A stretch of 64,000 bases of DNA from Microbacterium esteraromaticum (GTDB lineage Bacteria > Actinomycetota > Actinomycetes > Actinomycetales > Microbacteriaceae). The translations under genes and the position numbers were made by a program. The notes under the pieces were generated by a model. That model was not told the origin of the DNA, made no database searches, and worked only from the letters and a program-made list of their open reading frames with translations. The stretch spans positions 1,984,001-2,048,000 of the forward strand of contig NZ_CP118100.1 of assembly GCF_028747645.1 (NCBI RefSeq). Direction: 5' to 3'. Shown here piece by piece: positions 56,153 through 64,000 of the stretch; the stretch's first letter is position 1, and every line of letters starts with the position of its first letter.

Positions 56153-57708
56153 TGGATGCACCGAGCAGAATGCACGTGCTGTGGTTCCCCGACTGGCCGT
56201 TGCGCGCGGCGCTCGGGGCTCCGCCGCCGCACCCGCCCACCGCTCTCGTGCACGGCAACACTGTCGTGGCCTGTACCGCGTCGGCGCGCGAGCAGGGTGT
56301 GCGCATCGGCCAGCGCCGCCGACTGGCGCAGGGTCGTGCGCCCGCGCTGCGCATGATGCCGCACGACCCTGCCGTGGACGAACGCGCCTTCGTCCCGGTG
56401 CTGCGTCTGATCGAGCAGCATGTGCCCGGTGTACATCTGCTGCGGCCGGGGCTCGCGGGCCTGCGCTCGCGCGGGGTGTCGCGCTACCACGGCGGCGAGG
56501 CCGAGGCTGCTTCTGCGCTGCTCGCGGTGCTCGGCGAAGCGGGGTACCCCGAGGTTCGGATCGGTGTCGCCGACGGGGCGTTCACGGCTGAGCTGGCAGC
56601 GCGCACTGCGGCCGGCACCGAGGGCGCTCCTGCCTGGGTGGCCGTCCCTCCCGGGGGGTCGCGCGACTTCCTCGCCCCACTGCCTCTGCCGGTGCTCGGC
56701 GATGAGGCGCTGACCGGGTTGCTGCACCGGCTCGGCATCTCGACTCTCGGCGGTTTCGCCGCGCTGGACGCCGTCATGGTGCGCGATCGGCTCGGCGAGC
56801 AGGGAGCCCGGTTGCACGCGCTGGCCGGGGGCGCCGATTCCCGTCCGCTCTCGAGCCGTCCGCCCGATCCCGAACTGTCGCGCACGGTCGAGTTCGACAC
56901 CCCCTTGGCGCAGTCGGATCAGATCGCGTTCGCGGTGCGTCAGACAGCGGATGCCGTGCTGCTCGGCCTCGCCGACGCCTCGCTGGTGTGCACCGAGGTG
57001 CGCATCGACCTCACCGATGACGACGGGGGCGTGTTCTCGCGGCCCTGGCTGCATCCGACCTGCTTCGACGCGAGTGAACTGGTCGACCGGGTGCGCTGGC
57101 AGCTCGAAACGCTCATCGAGCGCACACCCGTTGCAGAGATCGACGCCGCCCGATCGTTCCGCGGGATCGTATCGGTGCGGATCGCCCCGCTCTCGGTCGA
57201 CGACGCCGCCCGCCATCAACCCGGCCTGTTCGGTTCGGGCACCGATGAGCGTCTGCATCACGCCGTCTCACGTGTGCAGACGTTACTCGGCCACCGTGGA
57301 GTGGTCACGGCGACGGTGTCGGGCGGGCGCATGCTCACCGATCGGCAGGTGCTGACACCCTGGGGCGAGCGACCGGTGCTCGAGCGCGACCCCGCCCTGC
57401 CCTGGCCAGGACGCCTGCCGGGCCCCCTGCCCGCCGAGGTGTTCGCCCCCGCGCACCCGATCACCGTGACCGCGTCTGACGGCCAGTCGGTCGCAGTCGA
57501 TGGACGCGGGGAGCTGTCGGATCCCCCTGCGCTGCTGGAGGGCAGCGAGATCGTCGCCTGGGCGGGCCCTTGGCCGTTGCACGAGCGCCGGTGGGACGGC
57601 GAGCGCGCGAAGGCCGGGCACCGCTTCCAACTGGTGGATGCGCGGCAGCGTGCATGGCTGGTGTTCTGCTCCGAGGGTCGGTGGTGGGCAGAGGGGCGGT
57701 ACCGCTGA
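56152..57708 (+). CDS. imuB: ImuB, inactive Y-family polymerase-like scaffold
   Basis: 518 residues with Y-family architecture. The catalytic acidic residues are missing: the N-terminal motif reads HVLWFPDWPLRAAL instead of the usual D-x-D-x-F-F, and no S-x-D-E motif is present. This is expected of ImuB, which bridges DnaE2, ImuA' and the sliding clamp. Q356-P-G-L-F360 is a plausible clamp-binding pentapeptide. One-base overlaps couple it to imuA' and dnaE2. Confidence 0.93.
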   Translation: MDAPSRMHVLWFPDWPLRAALGAPPPHPPTALVHGNTVVACTASAREQGVRIGQRRRLAQGRAPALRMMPHDPAVDERAFVPVLRLIEQHVPGVHLLRPGLAGLRSRGVSRYHGGEAEAASALLAVLGEAGYPEVRIGVADGAFTAELAARTAAGTEGAPAWVAVPPGGSRDFLAPLPLPVLGDEALTGLLHRLGISTLGGFAALDAVMVRDRLGEQGARLHALAGGADSRPLSSRPPDPELSRTVEFDTPLAQSDQIAFAVRQTADAVLLGLADASLVCTEVRIDLTDDDGGVFSRPWLHPTCFDASELVDRVRWQLETLIERTPVAEIDAARSFRGIVSVRIAPLSVDDAARHQPGLFGSGTDERLHHAVSRVQTLLGHRGVVTATVSGGRMLTDRQVLTPWGERPVLERDPALPWPGRLPGPLPAEVFAPAHPITVTASDGQSVAVDGRGELSDPPALLEGSEIVAWAGPWPLHERRWDGERAKAGHRFQLVDARQRAWLVFCSEGRWWAEGRYR

Positions 57709-60700
57709 TGGCTGGCTGGAACAATCCGAAGCTCTCCTGGGCCGAGCTGGAGCGCACGCTGAGCGCTCCCACTCGCGAGCAGGCACCGGCATCCGCCGAG
57801 CCCTCCCCGAAGCGTGCCGATCCCGGTCCGTTGAGCAGGCACCGCCCTCCTGTCGTGCCTCCGCCGCGTTCCCGTCCGGATGATGCCGTGCCGTACGCCG
57901 AGCTGCACGCGCACAGTTCGTTTTCGTTCCTCGACGGGGCCTCCTCCCCCGATGATCTGCTCGCCGAGGCCGAGGCGTTGGGCCTCACCGCACTGGCGAT
58001 CACGGATCACGACGGCTTCTACGGCGCGGCGCGTTTCGCCGAGGCCGCTGAGCTCACCGGGGTGCAGACGGTATTCGGCGCCGAGTTGTCGCTCGATCTG
58101 CCCGCCCCGCAGGGCGGTGTGCCCGATCCGGTGGGTGATCATCTGCTGGTGCTGGCCCGCGGCGTCGAGGGATATCACCGCCTCTCGGGGGCGATCACCC
58201 GCGCCCAGTTGCGTGGTGGCGAGAAGGGGCGCCCGCTGTACGACCTCGATGATCTTGCGGCCAGCGCCGACGGGCAGTGGACGATCCTGACCGGCTGCCG
58301 CAAAGGAGGTGTGCGGCGGGGGCTCGCCCAGGGCGATGCCGAGACGCCGCTGCGCCGGCTGATCGATCTGTTCGGGCACGACCAGATCGCCGTCGAGCTG
58401 ATCGACCACGGCGATCCGCTCGACACGCGTCGCAACGATGCTCTCGCAGACCTCGCCCGTGAGCTGCGGTTGCCGGTGGTCGCCACGAACAACGTGCACT
58501 ACGCGGGGCCCGACCGGGCCGGGCTCGCCGAGGCGGTCGCGGCGGTACGCGCGACCCGCAGCATGGACGATCTCGATGGCTGGTTGCCCTCACACGGCAG
58601 CGCGCATCTGCGCAGCGGCGCCGAGATGACCCGTCGCTTCCGCCGTTACCCTGGGGCGATCGAGCACGGCCTGCGGATCGCCGCGGAGTGCGCGTTCCCG
58701 TTGCGGCGAGCGCGCCCTGCCCTGCCGCAGACGCCCGTTCCCGAGGGGCACACCACCATGAGTCATCTGCGCGCGCTGGTGTGGGCCGCCGTACCGCACC
58801 GATATCCGCGACTCGATGACGAGGGGCGGGCGCGCATCGCGCGCGAGCTCGACGTGATCGAAGAGAAGGACTTTCCCGGGTACTTCCTGATCGTGCACGA
58901 GATCGTCGAAGAGGCCCGTCGTCGTGGCATCCTGTGCCAGGGCCGGGGGTCGGCGGCGGCGAGCGCGGTCTGCTATCTGCTCGGCATCACGGCGGTCGAT
59001 CCGATCCTGTACCGGCTGCCATTCGAGCGGTTCCTGGCGACCACCCGCGAAGAGGAGCCCGATATCGATGTCGACTTCGATTCCGGCCGGCGCGAAGAGA
59101 TCATTCAGTGGGTGTACCGGCGCTACGGGCGCGAGCGCGCGGCGCAGGTGGCGAATGTCATCCAGTACCGGCCGAAGAACGCGGTGCGCGACATGGCCAG
59201 GGCGCTCGGGCACTCCCCCGGTCAGCAGGATGCCTGGTCGAAGCAGGTCGACGGATGGGGCGCAGGAATCGAGGCGTCCGCCGACACCGACATCCCCGCT
59301 GATGTGCTCGGCTACGCGGGTGAGCTGCTGAAGGCGCCGCGGCATCTGGGCATCCATTCCGGCGGCATGGTGCTCACCGCCCGCCCGGTCGGCGAGGTCG
59401 TGCCGGTCGAGAACGCCCGCATGGCCGATCGCACGGTGATCCAGTGGGACAAGGACGACGCGGCGTGGATGGGGCTGGTCAAGTTCGACCTGCTGGGGTT
59501 GGGGATGCTCTCGGCCCTGCAGCACAGCTTCGATCTGATCGCCCGGGCCACGGGCGAGCGCTGGACGCTGCAGACGCTGCCCAAAGAGGAGCCCGCGGTG
59601 TACGACATGCTGTGCCGGGCGGATTCGATCGGGGTGTTCCAGGTCGAGTCCCGCGCGCAGATGGGGTTGCTGCCGCGGTTGCAGCCCCGGCAGTTCTACG
59701 AGTTGGCGATCCAGATCGCGCTCATCCGGCCGGGCCCGATCCAGGGTGGTGCGGTGCATCCGTTCGTGCGCCGCAAGCTGGGGCACGAGAAGGTCACCTA
59801 TGCCCATCCGGCGCTGGAGCCGGTGTTGCGGCGCACGCTGGGCATCCCGGTGTTCCAGGAGCAGCTGATCCAAATGGCCACCGTGCTCGGCGATTGCACG
59901 GCCGATGAGGCCGATCTGCTGCGCCGGGCGATGGGATCGAAGCGGGGGCTGGAGCGGATCGATCGCATCCGCGCATCGCTGTACCGGGGCATGGCCGAGA
60001 AGGGGCTGGTGGGCGATGCCGCCGACCGCATCTACGCGCAGATCCAGGCGTTCTCGAGTTTCGGGTTCGCCGAGTCGCATTCGCTGTCGTTCGCGCTGCT
60101 CGTGTACGCCAGCTCATGGGTCAAGCTGCACTATCCCGCCGCGTTCCTGGCGGGGCTGCTGCGGGCTCAGCCGATGGGGTTCTACTCGGCGGCGTCGCTG
60201 ACCGCCGATGCCCGACGGCACGGCGTGCAGGTGCTGCGCCCCGATCTGCACGCCTCGTCCGCCACCGATGACCTGGCGCTGCTCACGGATGCGGCGTCAC
60301 CGGGGCCGACCGGCTTGGATTCCTGCCGACGCACCGTCGATCCGCCCGAGCCGCGCCCGTTCGACCGTGATGCGCCGGATGAGTCGGCCGCCCACCGCCG
60401 CGACGGCCGGTTCGCCGTGCGCCTGGGGCTGGCCGGTGTGCGTGGGATCGGCTCAGCCCTGGCCGAACGCATCGTCGCCGCGCGGGAGCAGCACGGTCCC
60501 TTTCGAGATCTGCACGATCTGGTGCGGCGGACGGATGCCACGGCGGCGCAACTGGAGGCGCTGGCCACGGCCGGAGCCTTCGACTGCCTGGGGATCAGCC
60601 GGCGCGAGGCGATCTGGATGGCCGGGGCCGCAGCCCAGGATCGCGCCAGGTTCCTGCCGGGCACTGCTGTATCGGTGCAACCGCCTCTGTTCGCCGACCA

Positions 60701-61115
60701 GAGCAGTCATGAACTGCTGGCGGCGGATCTGTGGGCGACCGGCATCTCGACAGACGACCACCCCATCACGCATTTCCGTGCGGCGCTGGCCGAGCGTGGG
60801 GTGCTCTCGTCGGATCAGCTGCGCTCGCATGAAGAGGGGCGCCGTATTGAGGTGGCCGGTCTGGTCACCCACCGGCAGCGTCCGGCGACCGCGAGCGGCA
60901 TCACCTTCCTGAATCTGGAGGATGAGCACGGGCTGGTCAACGTGGTGTGCTCGATGGGGGTCTGGAACCGGTATCGGCGGGTGGCGCGTGATTCACCGGC
61001 GCTGATCGTGCGCGGCATCCTGGAGCGCTCGGTCGAGGGCGTCATCAACGTGCTCGCCGATGCGTTCGAAGACCTGCGCACCGGTGTGACGCACCGGTCG
61101 AGGGATTTCCGCTGA
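57708..61115 (+). CDS. dnaE2: Error-prone DNA polymerase III alpha DnaE2
   Basis: Translesion polymerase of the SOS mutasome, 1135 residues. PHP domain (AELHAHSSFSFLDGA), palm with catalytic D452, D454 and D456 in DIDVDFDSGRREE, fingers, helix-hairpin-helix region (GIGSALAERIV), and OB domain (IEVAGLVTHRQRP). The first ~60 residues are a Pro/Ala/Arg-rich extension. ATG overlaps the imuB stop by 1 nt, so all three genes form one SOS-controlled unit. Confidence 0.96.
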   Translation: MAGWNNPKLSWAELERTLSAPTREQAPASAEPSPKRADPGPLSRHRPPVVPPPRSRPDDAVPYAELHAHSSFSFLDGASSPDDLLAEAEALGLTALAITDHDGFYGAARFAEAAELTGVQTVFGAELSLDLPAPQGGVPDPVGDHLLVLARGVEGYHRLSGAITRAQLRGGEKGRPLYDLDDLAASADGQWTILTGCRKGGVRRGLAQGDAETPLRRLIDLFGHDQIAVELIDHGDPLDTRRNDALADLARELRLPVVATNNVHYAGPDRAGLAEAVAAVRATRSMDDLDGWLPSHGSAHLRSGAEMTRRFRRYPGAIEHGLRIAAECAFPLRRARPALPQTPVPEGHTTMSHLRALVWAAVPHRYPRLDDEGRARIARELDVIEEKDFPGYFLIVHEIVEEARRRGILCQGRGSAAASAVCYLLGITAVDPILYRLPFERFLATTREEEPDIDVDFDSGRREEIIQWVYRRYGRERAAQVANVIQYRPKNAVRDMARALGHSPGQQDAWSKQVDGWGAGIEASADTDIPADVLGYAGELLKAPRHLGIHSGGMVLTARPVGEVVPVENARMADRTVIQWDKDDAAWMGLVKFDLLGLGMLSALQHSFDLIARATGERWTLQTLPKEEPAVYDMLCRADSIGVFQVESRAQMGLLPRLQPRQFYELAIQIALIRPGPIQGGAVHPFVRRKLGHEKVTYAHPALEPVLRRTLGIPVFQEQLIQMATVLGDCTADEADLLRRAMGSKRGLERIDRIRASLYRGMAEKGLVGDAADRIYAQIQAFSSFGFAESHSLSFALLVYASSWVKLHYPAAFLAGLLRAQPMGFYSAASLTADARRHGVQVLRPDLHASSATDDLALLTDAASPGPTGLDSCRRTVDPPEPRPFDRDAPDESAAHRRDGRFAVRLGLAGVRGIGSALAERIVAAREQHGPFRDLHDLVRRTDATAAQLEALATAGAFDCLGISRREAIWMAGAAAQDRARFLPGTAVSVQPPLFADQSSHELLAADLWATGISTDDHPITHFRAALAERGVLSSDQLRSHEEGRRIEVAGLVTHRQRPATASGITFLNLEDEHGLVNVVCSMGVWNRYRRVARDSPALIVRGILERSVEGVINVLADAFEDLRTGVTHRSRDFR

Positions 61116-61189
61116 GACGAGCGAGGGCCTCTTCTCGAAGAGACAACCTCATCCTCAAAAAAGACCTCGCGCGACCACGCCGATCGGCG

Positions 61190-61195
61190 TAGCTT
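61190..61195 (+). promoter_or_regulatory. Leaderless -10 of the oxidoreductase gene
   Basis: TAGCTT, 6 nt before the ATG at 61202. Confidence 0.45.
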
Positions 61196-61201
61196 CAGAG
61201 C

Positions 61202-61630
61202 ATGAGCATCGATGCTGCAGACCGAGCCGCCGTCGCCCACTTCGTCCGCGTCTGCGGGTCGGGGGTCGTGGCAACGGTCGGAGAGCAGGGCGAACCGCAG
61301 GCGGCGTATGTCGTGATGTACGCCGGCGATGATGCGGTGCTGGTGTTCGACGCGGCAGTCGACTCGCGCAAAGTTGCCAACATCGCCCGCGACCCGCGCA
61401 TCGCCGTGGCCGTGACCGGTGCCGCTGTCACCGTGCAGCTCGAGGGCGAGGCCCGCGCGACGCAGGGTGCGGAGCGCGCCCGGCTCGGCGAGGAGTACTG
61501 CCGCCACTTCCCGAGTTCACGCGCCCTCGATGACGGATACGCGCTGTTCGCCGTGGACGTGCGCTGGGTGCGTGTGTACGACACCGGCAGCCACCCGCCG
61601 CATGTGTCGGAGGCACGCTGGGGCTCTTGA
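61202..61630 (+). CDS. Pyridoxamine-phosphate-oxidase-like (split-barrel) flavin/F420 protein
   Basis: 142 residues, split beta-barrel fold: GSGVVATVGEQGEPQAAYVVM for the first strands, DSRKVANIARDPRIAVAV for the cofactor phosphate contact. The family binds FMN, F420 or haem, and members act on pyridoxine phosphate, F420-linked reductions or unknown substrates. The sequence does not tell which. It appears separately transcribed from dnaE2. Confidence 0.85.
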   Translation: MSIDAADRAAVAHFVRVCGSGVVATVGEQGEPQAAYVVMYAGDDAVLVFDAAVDSRKVANIARDPRIAVAVTGAAVTVQLEGEARATQGAERARLGEEYCRHFPSSRALDDGYALFAVDVRWVRVYDTGSHPPHVSEARWGS

Positions 61631-61702
61631 GCCCGGTCGCCCCATCGGTGTGAGGGGCCGGTCGCACGCACGTGTTCGAGGGGGGTATCCGAGCGCCTGC
61701 GT

Positions 61703-61738
61703 TAGGGTTGACGTTCACGCCCGCATGATCTGGCGGGC
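61703..61738 (+). promoter_or_regulatory. SulP promoter with early-transcript hairpin
   Basis: TAGGGT (61703-61708) is a fitting -10. The transcript would begin near 61715 and at once form a GCCCGC/GCGGGC hairpin (61719-61738), followed by TTCATT. A leader of about 130 nt separates it from the gene. Confidence 0.35.
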
Positions 61739-61802
61739 TTCATTCCGACCGAAGACCCCAGCGGGATCCTGTCGGGCGCGCGCAGAGCGCACACTCACTC
61801 TT

Positions 61803-61817
61803 CGATGTGTCACATCG
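61803..61817. promoter_or_regulatory. Perfect palindrome in the SulP leader
   Basis: CGATGTG-T-CACATCG, 15 bp, 29 nt before the ATG. The TGTG/CACA core recalls CRP/GlxR sites, but the central spacing is too short for the usual N6. Confidence 0.45.
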
Positions 61818-61845
61818 GCCCCACCCCACCCTGGAGGCACGCCTC

Positions 61846-63369
61846 ATGACGACAGCTGCCACGACCGCCGACGACCGGAATCGGTATCGGCCCGAGCCCT
61901 CAGTACTCACCGCGCTGAAGACCCCGCGCATCCTCACGCGCGAAGTCCTCGCCGGTCTCGTCGTGGCGCTGGCGCTGATCCCCGAGGCGATCAGCTTCTC
62001 GATCATCGCCGGAGTCGACCCCAAGGTGGGCTTGTTCTCGTCGTTCATCATGGCTGTGACGATCGCGTTCGTCGGCGGACGCCCCGCGATGATCACCGCC
62101 GCGACGGGCGCGATCGCGCTCGTCGTCGCGCCACTCACCCGCGAGTACGGCATGGACTATCTCATCGCCACCGTGCTGCTCGCCGGGGTGTTGCAGATCG
62201 TGCTCGCCGCGCTCGGGGTCGCGAAGCTGATGCGATTCATCCCGCGCAGCGTCATGGTGGGATTCGTCAACGCTCTGGCGATCCTCATCTTCACCGCGCA
62301 ACTGCCGCATCTGATCGACGTGCCGTGGCTGGTGTACCCGCTCGTCGCGGTGGGCCTGCTGATCATGGTGTTCATGCCCAAGCTCACCAAGGTGGTCCCC
62401 GCCCCGTTGGTGTCGATCGTCATCGTCACCGCCGCCGTGCTCGTCTTCGCGATCAGCGTGCCCCGGGTCGGCGACGAGGGCGAGTTGCCGCGTAGCCTTC
62501 CCGAGCTGTTCATCCCGAACGTGCCATTCACCTTCGAGACCCTGTCGATCATCGCTCCTTACGCTCTCGCGATGGCGCTGGTCGGCCTGATGGAATCCTT
62601 GATGACCGCGAAGCTCGTCGACGACGTCACCGACACGCACTCGAACAAGACTCGGGAGTCCTGGGGCCAGGGCGTCGCAAACCTCGCTTCGGGGATGTTC
62701 GGCGGCATGGGTGGCTGCGCCATGATCGGGCAGACCATGATCAACGTCAAGGCCTCGGGTGCTCGCACGCGCATTTCGACCTTCCTGGCGGGGGTGTTCC
62801 TGCTGATCCTGATCGTGGTGCTCGGCGACGTGGTCGCGATCATCCCGATGGCGGCGTTGGTCGCCGTGATGATCATGGTGTCGGTCGGTACCTTCGACTG
62901 GCACTCGATCAGGCCGTCGACGTTGAAGAAGCTGCCGAAGAGTGAGACGGCCGTCATGGTCATCACTGTCGCGGTGGTGGTCGCTACGCACAACCTCGCC
63001 ATCGGTGTCGTGGTCGGAGTGTTCGTCGCCAGCGTCATGTTCGTCCGCCGCGTCGCGCACCTTGTCGACGTCAAGCGCGAGGTCGTCGACCAGGACGGTA
63101 CTCAGGTCGCGCACTACACCGTGGAGGGCCAGCTCCTGTTCGCCTCGAGCAACGACCTGACGACGATGTTCGAGTACGCCGGCGATCCCGAGCGCGTGGT
63201 GGTCGATTTCTCGAAGTCTCATGTCTGGGACGCATCGACCGTCGCGGCACTCGACGCCATCGAGACGAAGTACGAGCAGCATGGGAAGAGTGTCGAGTTC
63301 GTCGGCATGAACGATTTCACGAGTGCATTCCATGCTCGGCTGACGCGAGGCCTCGGCGACGGCCTTTGA
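61846..63369 (+). CDS. SulP-family anion transporter with STAS domain
   Basis: Secondary transporter for sulfate, bicarbonate or dicarboxylates; 507 residues. About ten to twelve transmembrane helices (35-395) with the family segments [15 protein letters not shown] and the [18 protein letters not shown] [18 protein letters not shown]-terminal STAS domain (about 405-507, [20 protein letters not shown]) follows. The substrate is not readable. ATG 61846 has a GGAGG ribosome site. Confidence 0.94.
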   Translation: MTTAATTADDRNRYRPEPSVLTALKTPRILTREVLAGLVVALALIPEAISFSIIAGVDPKVGLFSSFIMAVTIAFVGGRPAMITAATGAIALVVAPLTREYGMDYLIATVLLAGVLQIVLAALGVAKLMRFIPRSVMVGFVNALAILIFTAQLPHLIDVPWLVYPLVAVGLLIMVFMPKLTKVVPAPLVSIVIVTAAVLVFAISVPRVGDEGELPRSLPELFIPNVPFTFETLSIIAPYALAMALVGLMESLMTAKLVDDVTDTHSNKTRESWGQGVANLASGMFGGMGGCAMIGQTMINVKASGARTRISTFLAGVFLLILIVVLGDVVAIIPMAALVAVMIMVSVGTFDWHSIRPSTLKKLPKSETAVMVITVAVVVATHNLAIGVVVGVFVASVMFVRRVAHLVDVKREVVDQDGTQVAHYTVEGQLLFASSNDLTTMFEYAGDPERVVVDFSKSHVWDASTVAALDAIETKYEQHGKSVEFVGMNDFTSAFHARLTRGLGDGL

Positions 63370-63500
63370 TCTGAACGCATCACGGCAGTGCGCCGAACCT
63401 CTGGAGTTCTCGGCTGACGAATCTGTCACACGTTCCGCCATCGGGCGTCTTCCTCTGTACAGGCCGTTCTGCGGCATCCACTCACAGCGAAAGAAGCACC

Positions 63501-63881
63501 ATGACGAACAAGGTCACCACCCTCGACACCCTCAACCTGGCCTTCGCGGAGCGGTTCAACGCCCGCGATCTCGACGGCCTGATGGCCCTCAATGCCCCCG
63601 ATGTCGTCTTCGTGCCGGCACCGGGGCAGCCCGTGCAGGGCGAAGCGGCCGTTCGCGGCGCGCTGGAGCAGTTCCTGTCGCTGAATCTGCCGATCACGAT
63701 GACCGTCCGTCACGTCTTCCAGACCGGTGAGGCGGGTCTGGCGGTCGCCGACTGGACCATCGAGGGCACCGGCCCCGACGGGTCGCAGATCGCGCTGTCG
63801 GGCACCACGGCAGACGTTGCCGTGCACGACGACGAGCATGGCTGGCGCTACGTCATCGACAACCCGTTCGGCACGGCCTGA
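63501..63881 (+). CDS. NTF2/SnoaL-like protein
   Basis: 126 residues, cone-shaped alpha+beta barrel of the NTF2-like superfamily: a helical N-terminus (LNLAFAERFNARDLDGLMALNAPDVVF), then GEAAVRGALEQFL and beta strands through VADWTIEGTG. Members are enzymes or ligand-binding proteins; no function can be assigned. ATG preceded by GAAAGAAG. The 131-nt gap before it shows nothing recognisable. Confidence 0.82.
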   Translation: MTNKVTTLDTLNLAFAERFNARDLDGLMALNAPDVVFVPAPGQPVQGEAAVRGALEQFLSLNLPITMTVRHVFQTGEAGLAVADWTIEGTGPDGSQIALSGTTADVAVHDDEHGWRYVIDNPFGTA

Positions 63882-63896
63882 TCGCACCGAACGTGT

Positions 63897-63924
63897 GGGC
63901 GGTGTTCCGAACGGAACACCGCCC
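63897..63924. terminator. Terminator after the NTF2-like gene
   Basis: Perfect 12-bp stem (GGGCGGTGTTCC and complement) with a GAAC loop, 16 nt past the stop codon. Confidence 0.9.
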
Positions 63925-63932
63925 CTCTGCGT

Positions 63933-64000
63933 TCACCGGTCGGCGGTCAGACGTGCTCCGACATCCCCGCTCGTCGGCACGTGGCCAGTGATCGGCGTGC
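63933..64000 (-). CDS. Possible 3' end of a gene running off the right edge
   Basis: One minus-strand frame reads TPITGHVPTSGDVGARLTADR then TGA at 63933-63935, convergent with the preceding gene across its terminator. A second frame also ends nearby (63947). Too short to identify or to be sure it is coding. Confidence 0.25.
   Translation of the reverse strand, partial: TPITGHVPTSGDVGARLTADR

Noticed and set aside
63947..64000. Alternative minus-strand frame ending at 63947 (reading SEHV before the stop)
   Set aside because: Arg/Ser-rich and less protein-like than the neighbouring frame ending at 63933; both are too short to decide firmly.

Overview
The window is a gene-dense, high-G+C chromosomal segment from an actinobacterium, most likely a Microbacterium or a close relative in the Microbacteriaceae. 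The evidence is: Wag31/DivIVA and SepF beside FtsZ with no ftsA; a PASTA kinase next to an Rv2175c-type DNA-binding protein; GarA/OdhI next to an FtsR-type MerR; an ImuA'-ImuB-DnaE2 mutasome with actinobacterial SOS boxes; and many start codons sitting 6-8 nt from a TANNNT -10 element, as in leaderless actinobacterial genes. I saw no rRNA, tRNA, CRISPR array, insertion sequence or prophage. The longest stretches without a gene are about 227 nt (29029-29255) and 215 nt (61631-61845); both are described.

Layout. 1-7184: the end of ctaC (cytochrome oxidase subunit II), a HesB-type Fe-S carrier, an M20 dipeptidase, a DUF3043 membrane protein, pyrD, nrdR, hisD and a four-helix membrane protein. 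7281-12873: dnaE1, a Nudix hydrolase, an RluA-type pseudouridine synthase and lspA. 12881-29028 (minus strand): the division and cell wall (dcw) cluster, read from mraZ as mraZ-rsmH-ftsL-ftsI-murF-mraY-murD-ftsW-murG-murC-ftsQ-ftsZ-yggS-sepF-yggT-wag31. murE is absent from its usual place between ftsI and murF. 29256-40465: a block ordered as around Rv2169c-Rv2187 of Mycobacterium tuberculosis (DUF3040, polyprenyl synthase, Rv2175c, PASTA kinase, DAHP synthase, acyltransferase, FadD15-like), with a LysM protein and sufS-sufU inserted. 40550-50724: deformylase, an EspI/MinD-like ATPase, pyruvate carboxylase, an orphan ParA, two MerR regulators, GarA and dihydrolipoyl dehydrogenase.

50787-53761: an overlapping three-gene operon for a type III polyketide (synthase, methyltransferase, flavin hydroxylase), comparable in logic to the phenolic-lipid srsABC operon. 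Its upstream region carries four head-to-tail 15-bp repeats. 53887-55257: CYTH protein, a 71-residue unknown and a small A24 peptidase. 55382-61115: SOS-controlled imuA'-imuB-dnaE2. 61202-64000: flavin/F420-type oxidoreductase, SulP transporter and an NTF2-like protein.

Most of the window is conserved housekeeping sequence. The points most worth following are the polyketide operon with its repeat array, the dcw cluster without murE, the non-canonical GarA phospho-switch beside lpd, the two MraZ-box arrays, and the widespread leaderless promoter layout.
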